Assembly (NCBI GenBank): GCA_937920575.1
Contig: CAKZSF010000226.1
Location: 1 to 7,261 of the forward strand
DNA from: an uncultured Sphingomonadaceae bacterium
GTDB lineage: Bacteria > Pseudomonadota > Alphaproteobacteria > Sphingomonadales > Sphingomonadaceae
Length of the DNA: 7,261 bases
Reading direction: 5' to 3'
A program made the position numbers and the translations under genes. Positions 1-4,853 of the stretch are shown here, one piece after another; positions within the stretch are counted from its first letter, which is position 1, and each line of letters opens with the position of its first letter. The notes beneath the pieces are model-generated. The model was given only the letters and a program-made list of their open reading frames with translations, was not told the origin of the DNA and ran no database searches.

Positions 1-277
1 GTTTGACAATGAAGCATCCAACCGCTTCACCGTGATTGAAGTGAGCGCGCGCGACCGGCCTGCTCTGCTCAACCGGTTGGCGCATGCCCTGTATGAGGCT
101 CAGCTGGTGGTGAACTCAGCGCATATCACGCATTATGGCGAAACAGCCGCCGATACGTTCTACGTTACCGATTTGCTGGGTATGAAAGTGGAAAATGCGG
201 AGCGACTTGCCGCGATAGAAGAGGCTCTGCTGGAGGCAGCGAGCGACAAACGCCAGCGCGAGGTCGAGGCGGCTTAG
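1..277 (+). CDS. glnD: GlnD, bifunctional [protein-PII] uridylyltransferase / uridylyl-removing enzyme, C-terminal end (5' partial)
   Basis: This is the last ~91 codons of a gene entering from the left; the first complete codon is at base 2 and the TAG stop at 275-277. The visible protein is the terminal ACT domain: an FDN-x-AS stretch, then TVIEVSARDRPALLNRLA, the classic beta1-loop-alpha1 of the second GlnD ACT repeat, then VVNSAHITHYGETAADTFYV (beta2-beta3). In this family the ACT pair senses glutamine and switches the enzyme between uridylylating and de-uridylylating PII proteins in the cytoplasm. The nucleotidyltransferase and HD domains lie outside the window. A GTG at 32 is internal, not a start, because the family motif begins upstream of it. 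Only 7 bases separate its stop from the stop of the convergent gene, and I see no terminator hairpin between them. Confidence 0.92.
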   Translation, partial: FDNEASNRFTVIEVSARDRPALLNRLAHALYEAQLVVNSAHITHYGETAADTFYVTDLLGMKVENAERLAAIEEALLEAASDKRQREVEAA

Positions 278-284
278 ATCGCGC

Positions 285-761
285 TCAGCCCTTGGGCGTC
301 ACCAGCAGCAGCGCGATTGCGCGATCATCCATCGCGACGAAGGCCCATTCCACCGCTGCACCGGCAATCGGGTTCCACAATCCGGCGAAGTGGTTGCTCA
401 GAACAGTGCGATGGACGGGATCGAAGCAGGCGAGCAGCTCTTCCGCACAGCTGGTCGCGGCATCGTCGCCGAGCCAGATTTGCTGGGGCAGCGCCACATT
501 GCGAGCCAGCGCTTTGCTGATCACTTGCAATGCGGCACGTTCGCCATCCGCGTCGGGTGCCGCATCCAGCATTTCCCAATTAAAGCCAATTGGCTTGAAG
601 CCATGTCCGTTGATAAACTCGTCTGCGATTGTGTGCGGCGCGCGATAATCTTCGTTGAGGGTTGCGCAATGGAACACGGCGTTTGCGTGTTGTTCGATAA
701 CCGCGCGCCAAGTTTCGATAAAGCTTTCTAGCGATTGCAGCTGTGCGCCAGCGCCGCTCAC
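285..761 (-). CDS. Conserved-looking hypothetical protein, 158 aa, coupled to yggS
   Basis: I do not recognise this protein. It is soluble and acidic to neutral, with no signal peptide or membrane segment. Visible landmarks are FIETWRAVIEQHANAVFH near residues 14-31, GHGFKPIGFNWEMLD near 53-67, and a C-terminal half rich in Trp and small residues (FAGLWNPIAGAAVEWAFVAMDD, then a hydrophobic ending LLLVTPKG). The start is GTG at 761-759: a GGAG Shine-Dalgarno lies at 772-769, seven bases upstream, and the GTGA overlaps the yggS stop (TGA 760-758), so translation is probably coupled to yggS. It is the second gene of that unit and converges on glnD. No function can be assigned; coupling to a PLP-homeostasis gene is only a hint. 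The SD, the coupling and the clean fill of the gap argue that it is real. Confidence 0.75.
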   Translation of the reverse strand: MSGAGAQLQSLESFIETWRAVIEQHANAVFHCATLNEDYRAPHTIADEFINGHGFKPIGFNWEMLDAAPDADGERAALQVISKALARNVALPQQIWLGDDAATSCAEELLACFDPVHRTVLSNHFAGLWNPIAGAAVEWAFVAMDDRAIALLLVTPKG

Positions 762-1444
762 CCGCGCGCTCCGAATAGCGCGCTGCCCACCCGCACATGC
801 GTGGCCCCGAGCATAATCGCGGTTTCAAAGTCGCCGCTCATTCCCATACTTAGGCCCATGCTGAGTTGATCAAAACCGTTGTCATCGGCCAGCTTGCCCA
901 GCAGCGCGAAAAACGGTGCGGGCTCGATCCCCGATGGCGGCACGCACATCAGCCCGGCGAGCGGGATGTCGGCGGCGCGCGCGGTTTCGAGCAGCGCAGG
1001 CAAGTCGCCAACCGGGCACCCGCCCTTTTGCGGTTCTTCGCCGACATCAACTTGCACAAAACACGGCATGCGCTTGTCCGCCTTGTCCATCGCCTTGGCC
1101 AGAGCCTTTACCAGTGACGGGCGATCAAGCGAGTGGATGCAATCAAACAACTCCACCGCATCGCCTGCCTTGTTGGATTGCAGCTGCCCGACCATATGCA
1201 GTTCGATATCGGGATGAGCCTCTTTCAGCGCGGGCCATTTGTCAGCTGCTTCTTGCACACGGTTTTCGCCAAAAATGCGCTGGCCTTCCTCGATCAGCGG
1301 CGTGATCGCCTCTGGCCCGTGCGTTTTGCTGATCGCGATCAGCGACACCGCGCCCGCTTCGCGCCGGGCAATTTTGCACGCCTTCGCGATCCGCGCCTGA
1401 ACCTCGGAAAGTGGGCTGTCGTCGTGAGCGTCTGGCATATCCAT
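758..1444 (-). CDS. yggS: YggS/PLPBP-family pyridoxal-5'-phosphate homeostasis protein
   Basis: A 228-aa cytoplasmic protein of normal family length, with the fold type III (alanine racemase N-terminal-like) barrel signatures in order: LIAISKTH with the PLP Schiff-base lysine at K40, FGENRVQEA at 58-66, HMVGQLQSNK at 83-92, FVQVDVGEEPQKGG at 129-142, and the phosphate-binding LSMGMSGDFE...THVRVGSALFG near the C terminus. Family members bind PLP without a known catalytic activity and buffer free PLP and amino/keto-acid pools. Oddity: the LSMG motif is tandemly repeated (LSMGLSMGMSGD, residues 194-205) where E. coli YggS has one copy. ATG at 1444 is taken as start; an in-frame ATG two codons later is possible. 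No Shine-Dalgarno precedes it, and a -10-like GCTATAGC lies 8 bases upstream, so the mRNA may be leaderless. It is first in a unit with the 158-aa gene. Confidence 0.93.
   Translation of the reverse strand: MDMPDAHDDSPLSEVQARIAKACKIARREAGAVSLIAISKTHGPEAITPLIEEGQRIFGENRVQEAADKWPALKEAHPDIELHMVGQLQSNKAGDAVELFDCIHSLDRPSLVKALAKAMDKADKRMPCFVQVDVGEEPQKGGCPVGDLPALLETARAADIPLAGLMCVPPSGIEPAPFFALLGKLADDNGFDQLSMGLSMGMSGDFETAIMLGATHVRVGSALFGARG
842..865 (-). repeat. 12-bp imperfect tandem duplication in yggS (LSMG-LSMG)
   Basis: On the coding (minus) strand CTCAGCATGGGC (865-854) is followed directly by CTAAGTATGGGA (853-842), 9 of 12 bases identical. Both encode Leu-Ser-Met-Gly. The three differences are all third-position and synonymous, so the duplication is not fresh and has been kept under protein-level constraint. 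Confidence 0.7.
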
Positions 1445-1481
1445 CGCCGCGCGCTATAGCGTGACCATGGTGAAAAACCAG
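1432..1481. promoter_or_regulatory. Candidate divergent promoter with shared palindromic -10 (yggS / tenI-like)
   Basis: The perfect palindrome CGCTATAGCG (1452-1461) sits between the two divergent starts. On the plus strand TATAGC (1455-1460) is preceded, after a 17-base spacer, by CTGGCA (1432-1437, 4/6 to TTGACA) and followed after 6 bases by ATG 1467. On the minus strand the same TATAGC (1458-1453) is followed after 8 bases by ATG 1444; its -35 is weak. TATAGC differs from the alphaproteobacterial TANAWC -10 at one base. Neither gene has a Shine-Dalgarno, so both transcripts may begin at or next to the start codon. Inferred from sequence only. Confidence 0.45.
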
Positions 1482-2000
1482 CCATTCCCGCAGCTTTGGC
1501 TGCTCAGCGATGCACGCAATGATGCGGTGCTGGAAGATGCCTTGCGCAGTCTGCCGCGCGGCAGCGGGTTTGTGTTCCGGCATTACCATTTGCCACCCAC
1601 AGAACGTTGGTCGCGGTTTCGCGCGCTGGCGCGGCTGGCGAGATCGCTGGAGCATGTCGTCATATTGTCCGACAGTGCGCAAACCGCACGTGAATGGCGG
1701 GCCGACGGGGTCTATGGCACGCCGAAAAGCCTGCGACCCGCAGCGGGCCTCTTCCGCATCGCCACTGCGCATAATCTGGCGGAGATCGGTCAAGCGCACC
1801 GCGCTAAAGCCGATGCGATTATGCTCTCGCCTGCCTTCGCGACGCGATCCCATCCAGGCGCGGCGAGCCTGGGGCCGCTAAGATTCCGTATGCTGGCGCG
1901 ACATACGCAAGCACCGGTGATTGCGCTTGGCGGTATAACGGAGGCAACGGCAAATCGCCTCAAGTGGCCGAATTGGGCCGCAATTGACGGATTGAGTTGA
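1467..2000 (+). CDS. Short TenI/ThiE-like protein (thiamine phosphate synthase superfamily)
   Basis: A 177-aa cytoplasmic protein of the ThiE/TenI TIM-barrel superfamily. Supporting stretches are QLWLLSDARND near the N terminus, ADGVYGTPK near 79-87, ATAHNLAEI near 99-107, LSPAFATRSHPGAASLGPLRF at 120-140 (the family's S-P-x-F-x-T-x-S-H-P-G loop), PVIALGGIT at 150-158 (phosphate-binding strand and glycine loop) and AAIDGLS at the C terminus. It is shorter than typical ThiE (about 210 aa). The usual pyrophosphate/Mg-binding segments are not recognisable: the Q-x-R-x-K strand reads FRHYH and the N-D-R segment reads SDSAQT. Thiamine phosphate synthase activity is therefore doubtful, and a TenI-like or regulatory role is possible. 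ATG 1467 is preferred over GTG 1461, which lies inside the -10-like palindrome; there is no Shine-Dalgarno. It is divergent from yggS and monocistronic as far as can be seen. Confidence 0.8.
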   Translation: MVKNQPFPQLWLLSDARNDAVLEDALRSLPRGSGFVFRHYHLPPTERWSRFRALARLARSLEHVVILSDSAQTAREWRADGVYGTPKSLRPAAGLFRIATAHNLAEIGQAHRAKADAIMLSPAFATRSHPGAASLGPLRFRMLARHTQAPVIALGGITEATANRLKWPNWAAIDGLS

Positions 2001-2092
2001 ATGGTTTGTTTTGGCTTCAAGCGCCAGCGCTCATGTCCATTCGCTTGGCTGTCCTCGCGCCTTGCGGCGCTGCGGGCGGGCGGTCGCCCTTG

Positions 2093-2110
2093 CGAAGCCT
2101 GGTGGCTTCG
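2093..2110. repeat. Inverted repeat / hairpin, 7-bp stem with 4-base loop
   Basis: CGAAGCC, loop TGGT, GGCTTCG: a perfect 7-bp stem. A second copy of the left arm (CGAAGCC, 2225-2231) could compete for the right arm, so two alternative pairings are possible. Confidence 0.7.
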
Positions 2111-2176
2111 ATCGTCGGAGTAAACCGTAGACTTGTTCGCGTCGCGTCCAGCGACGCCAGCGCGCGACTGCGCGCC

Positions 2177-2203
2177 GTCCCTTAGGACGAAAGCCTAAGG
2201 GGC
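2177..2203. repeat. Strong hairpin, 10-bp stem with 7-base loop
   Basis: CCCTTAGG (2179-2186) and CCTAAGGG (2194-2201) pair perfectly around the loop ACGAAAG. The stem extends by a U-G wobble (2178/2202) and a G-C pair (2177/2203). No run of T follows on either strand, so an intrinsic terminator is unlikely. It is the most stable dyad of the intergenic region. Confidence 0.75.
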
Positions 2204-2278
2204 CGGGGAGCGAAGCTGACGCGGCGAAGCCAAGACACCGCCCGCCGGCGTCTGAGGCCATAAAAGGCACACCAATTC

Positions 2279-2305
2279 TTGACGCGGAGTCGCATCGGAT
2301 TCATT
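2279..2305 (+). promoter_or_regulatory. Candidate ftsK promoter with two GANTC methylation sites
   Basis: TTGACGC (2279-2285) matches the Caulobacter-type -35 consensus TTGACGS exactly. After 12 bases, GATTCATT (2298-2305) is a loose fit to the GCTANAWC -10. Transcription would begin near 2311-2313, giving a leader of about 20 bases before the ftsK ATG. GAGTC (2287-2291) lies in the spacer and GATTC (2298-2302) in the -10. Both are GANTC sites, the target of the CcrM methylase, whose methylation recruits GcrA at cell-cycle promoters in alphaproteobacteria. The cell-cycle role here is inferred. Confidence 0.5.
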
Positions 2306-2310
2306 GTGAG

Positions 2311-2324
2311 TTCTCCTAGGAGAA
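2311..2324. promoter_or_regulatory. 14-bp perfect palindrome covering the ftsK ribosome binding site
   Basis: TTCTCCTAGGAGAA is self-complementary. Its right half contains the AGGAG Shine-Dalgarno (2318-2322), 8 bases before ATG 2331. As RNA it could fold into a 5-bp stem with a CTAG loop that pairs part of the Shine-Dalgarno; as DNA it could be an operator next to the predicted transcription start. Confidence 0.6.
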
Positions 2325-2330
2325 TATCGC

Positions 2331-4667
2331 ATGCCTTCACCTGCCTTGGCTCGCGGGCCGCAACTTGACTGGAAAGTGACGTTCAGGCGCTCGCTGCGCC
2401 GTGCGTTGCAACTGATTGGCGCGGTTGGCCTGGGGTTGGCCATGTTGTTTCTAGCGGTGGCGCTGGCCAGTTTCACACAGACAGACGCGTCTGTCTCGAC
2501 GGCCGCGAGTGGCAACGACATTCAGAACTGGATGGGCGCGCCGGGCGCATGGGCGGCCGAGCGCGTGCTGTTCCTGTTCGGTATTCCATCGATCCTGCTG
2601 TTGCCGCTGCTGTTCGCTTTTGCGCGCAAACTGTGGCTGGATGCCAGCGATGAGGATGGAATTACAGAGCGGGTGTGGTGGCGCACTGTGCTGCTGCTGG
2701 CGCTCGCGATGGTGCTGTTCGCAACCGTTTTGTCGCTGGTGTTTGACGGACCCGGTTGGGCGCTACCAGCCAGTATGGGCGGGATCACCGGGTTGTTGGG
2801 TGCCAAATCCGTAACAGGACTGGCCTCGCTTCTGCCGGACGGGTTGAATTTCGTCGCGATTTTGGGGCTCGGCATTCTCAGCCTTGTCGGGGGCATAGCG
2901 CTCGCCACGCGCGTGTTTGCCGTCGATTGGGTCAATCTGCTCCGCATCCCTGAGATTATGAAACGCGCGCCGGTAATTGAGGGCGCGAAGGATACATTGG
3001 TCAAGCCGCGCCGCGCGAAGAAGGCAAAAGACGAGCCGGAAGAAGAGGTCACGCTCACCAAATCTGACCGCCGCCCACCTGAAATTACTGATCCGACTGC
3101 GGCGCCGAAGAAAGCGAGCCCGACTAAGGCCAAACAGAAGGACATGTTCGCTGAGTATGATCTGCCGAGCATGGATCTGCTGGCCGAGCCGCCTGCGGAC
3201 AACGCTCCGAAGCTCGACAAACTGGCTCTGGAGCGTAACGCACGCTTGCTCGAAAACGTGCTCGATGATTTCAATGTGAAGGGCGAGATTACTGCTGTCC
3301 GTACCGGCCCAGTTGTGACGATGTACGAGCTGGAACCCGCGCCGGGTGTGAAGGCAAGCCGCGTGATGGGGCTGTCGGAAGATATTGCGCGCAATATGAG
3401 CTCGATCAGCGCGCGTGTTTCGGCGATACCGGGCAAAACCGTGATGGGCATCGAACTGCCCAACAAAGACCGCCAGATGGTGGCCTTGAAAGAGCTGGTC
3501 GCGTGCGAAGCCTTTGCAGACGCGAAAGGCAATTTGCCGATCATTCTAGGCAAGGATATCGCGGGCGAACCGATTGTCGCCGATCTTGCGGGCATGCCGC
3601 ATCTGTTGGTCGCGGGTACCACCGGTTCGGGTAAGTCGGTGGGCCTGAACTGTATTCTGGTGTCGCTGCTGTATCGTTTCAGCCCCGAGGATCTGCGGAT
3701 GATTCTGATTGATCCCAAGGTTCTCGAGCTGAAAAGCTATGACGACATTCCGCACCTGCTCTCCCCCGTTGTTACGGAGCCGCACAAGTCCGTCCGGGCG
3801 CTCAAATGGGCGGTTGAAGAGATGGAAAAACGCTATCGCATGATGAGCAGCATCGGCGCGCGCAACATTAACGGCTTTAACGAGCGGATCAAAGCCGCAA
3901 TTGCCAAGGGCAAACCACTGGGCCGCCGCGTCCAAACCGGCTTCGATCCTGAAACAGGCGAAGAGATTTTCGAGGAAGAGCAACTCGACTACGAAGTGCT
4001 GCCGCAAATCGTCATCATCGTGGATGAGCTGGCTGATTTGATGATCACCGTCGGCAAGGAAATTGAAGTTCTTATTCAACGCCTTAGTCAGAAATCACGG
4101 GCTGCTGGTATTCACCTGATTATGGCCACACAGCGCCCCTCGGTGGATGTGATCACCGGTGTGATCAAGGCCAATATGCCGACCCGGATCAGTTTCCACG
4201 TCACCAGCCGGATCGACAGCCGCACAATTCTGGGCGAGCAAGGCTCTGAACAGCTGCTTGGCAAGGGCGATATGCTCTTCAAGCCGAGTTCTGGCCCGCT
4301 CACCCGCGTCCACGGGCCGTTCGTGTCGGACGAAGAGGTTGAGGAAATCGCCAATCACTGGCGCGGGCAAGGCTCACCGGAATATATCGACGCTGTGACC
4401 GAAGAGCCCGAAGATGGCGGCGGTCTGGCGTTTGAAGATGATCTGACCGCGAGCGACAATCCGCAAGAGCGCAAATATCGCCAAGCGTGCCAGATCGTGA
4501 TCGAAAACCAGAAGGCCAGCGGGTCGTGGCTGCAGCGCCAAATGGGCGTGGGCTACAACACGGCGGCGAAGTGGATTGAGCGGATGGAAGAGGAAGGGCT
4601 GGTCGGCCCCGCCAACCATGTCGGAAAACGCGAAATCTACCGCGATCAGGACGGCAACCCACTTTAA
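2331..4667 (+). CDS. ftsK: FtsK, DNA translocase of the division septum
   Basis: A complete 778-aa FtsK/SpoIIIE protein. Four hydrophobic helices anchor it in the inner membrane (about residues 25-48, 79-98, 119-138 and 172-193). A short charged, Lys/Pro-rich linker (215-290) leads to the motor: alpha domain from about 295, Walker A GTTGSGKS at 429-436, Walker B IVIIVDELADL at 560-570 with D565/E566, and the RecA-like strand LIMATQRPSVDVITG at 596-610. The C-terminal winged-helix gamma domain (about 713-770, with YNTAAKWIERMEEEGLVG) reads KOPS-type polarity sequences and activates XerCD at dif in characterised members. Length and linker are typical of alphaproteobacterial FtsK, shorter than E. 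coli's. ATG 2331 is supported by AGGAG eight bases upstream. It appears to be transcribed alone from the promoter at 2279-2305, with gene-free DNA on both sides. Confidence 0.98.
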   Translation: MPSPALARGPQLDWKVTFRRSLRRALQLIGAVGLGLAMLFLAVALASFTQTDASVSTAASGNDIQNWMGAPGAWAAERVLFLFGIPSILLLPLLFAFARKLWLDASDEDGITERVWWRTVLLLALAMVLFATVLSLVFDGPGWALPASMGGITGLLGAKSVTGLASLLPDGLNFVAILGLGILSLVGGIALATRVFAVDWVNLLRIPEIMKRAPVIEGAKDTLVKPRRAKKAKDEPEEEVTLTKSDRRPPEITDPTAAPKKASPTKAKQKDMFAEYDLPSMDLLAEPPADNAPKLDKLALERNARLLENVLDDFNVKGEITAVRTGPVVTMYELEPAPGVKASRVMGLSEDIARNMSSISARVSAIPGKTVMGIELPNKDRQMVALKELVACEAFADAKGNLPIILGKDIAGEPIVADLAGMPHLLVAGTTGSGKSVGLNCILVSLLYRFSPEDLRMILIDPKVLELKSYDDIPHLLSPVVTEPHKSVRALKWAVEEMEKRYRMMSSIGARNINGFNERIKAAIAKGKPLGRRVQTGFDPETGEEIFEEEQLDYEVLPQIVIIVDELADLMITVGKEIEVLIQRLSQKSRAAGIHLIMATQRPSVDVITGVIKANMPTRISFHVTSRIDSRTILGEQGSEQLLGKGDMLFKPSSGPLTRVHGPFVSDEEVEEIANHWRGQGSPEYIDAVTEEPEDGGGLAFEDDLTASDNPQERKYRQACQIVIENQKASGSWLQRQMGVGYNTAAKWIERMEEEGLVGPANHVGKREIYRDQDGNPL

Positions 4668-4750
4668 TTTCGATTGATTTTTTGTGCGAATTGGTTGGCG
4701 CGAGCGGAAGCGCGCCGCACGGGCAACCTATGGTAAACAAACAAACTTCT

Positions 4751-4766
4751 TGGCGACGCGTCGCCA
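4751..4766. repeat. Perfect 16-bp palindrome (operator-like or hairpin)
   Basis: TGGCGACGCGTCGCCA is fully self-complementary, about 88 bases upstream of the beta-barrel gene. In RNA it forms TGGCGA-CGCG-TCGCCA, extendable by a U-G and a C-G pair (4750/4767, 4749/4768). No T-run follows on the plus strand. On the minus strand it is followed by an interrupted T-rich stretch, but no minus-strand gene would need a terminator here. An operator for the downstream operon is possible. Confidence 0.6.
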
Positions 4767-4822
4767 GGTGGGCAAACGCGCTTTTCCATGTGGCTTCATG
4801 GCTAACAGACAGGGTTAGTATT

Positions 4823-4846
4823 TTGTAAACACCCCCTGCGTAGAAC
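4823..4846 (+). promoter_or_regulatory. Candidate leaderless promoter of the beta-barrel gene
   Basis: TAGAAC (4841-4846) matches the alphaproteobacterial TANAWC -10 fully and ends seven bases before ATG 4854, the spacing expected if transcription starts at the A of the start codon. The -35 is weak: TTGTAA at 4823-4828 leaves only a 12-base spacer. The gene has no Shine-Dalgarno, which fits a leaderless mRNA. Confidence 0.35.
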
Positions 4847-4853
4847 CCCTCAT

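Larger units (their letters stand above)
2001..2278. other. Gene-free GC-rich region dense in inverted repeats
   Basis: I see no credible gene between the tenI-like stop and the ftsK promoter. The open frames here lack ribosome binding sites and have low-complexity Arg/Ala/Gly-rich translations. The stretch holds several dyads: CGAAGCC-TGGT-GGCTTCG (2093-2110), GCGTC-CAGC-GACGC (2144-2157), and CCCTTAGG-ACGAAAG-CCTAAGGG (2179-2201). Longer-range arms also exist: GGCGGGCGGT (2075-2084) against ACCGCCCGCC (2237-2246), and CTTGGCT (2044-2050) against AGCCAAG (2228-2234). CGAAGCC recurs at 2225-2231. This could be a dispersed intergenic repeat, a structured RNA, or a transcription-ending region after the tenI-like gene; none of the hairpins has a clear U-tract. 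Confidence 0.6.
4668..4853. other. Intergenic region between ftsK and the envelope trio
   Basis: No gene is visible in these 186 bases. After the ftsK stop comes a T6 run (4678-4683) with only a very weak stem before it. Next is an imperfect stem, GTGCG (4684-4688)/CGCAC (4716-4720), enclosing GCGCG (4698-4702)/CGCGC (4711-4715); it has no trailing T-run, so a Rho-independent ftsK terminator is not convincing. Downstream lie an A/C-rich stretch (about 4733-4746), the 16-bp palindrome, two small dyads (CCATG/CATGG at 4786-4801 and CTAAC/GTTAG at 4802-4818), and the candidate promoter of the next gene. Confidence 0.6.

Noticed and set aside
32..277. Separate small ACT-domain gene starting at GTG 32
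   Set aside because: The frame is open to the left edge and the GlnD motif (FDN-x-AS...TVIEV) begins before base 32, so this is the 3' end of a longer gene.
1461..1466. GTG at 1461 as the start of the TenI-like gene
   Set aside because: It lies within the palindromic -10-like element and has no Shine-Dalgarno. ATG 1467 has the right spacing for a leaderless start, though the GTG cannot be fully excluded.
1997..2270. Small open frames on both strands in the ftsK upstream region (62 and 79 codons)
   Set aside because: No ribosome binding site, Arg/Ala/Gly-rich low-complexity products, and the DNA is dominated by inverted repeats. Best read as non-coding.
2522..3718. A 398-codon open frame antisense to ftsK
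   Set aside because: It is Ser/Arg/Ala-rich low complexity with no family motif and lies wholly opposite the conserved FtsK sequence. It is a product of the codon bias of the real gene.
4677..4720. Rho-independent terminator after ftsK
   Set aside because: The T6 run comes before the GC stem rather than after it, and the stem preceding the T-run is only about three base pairs.
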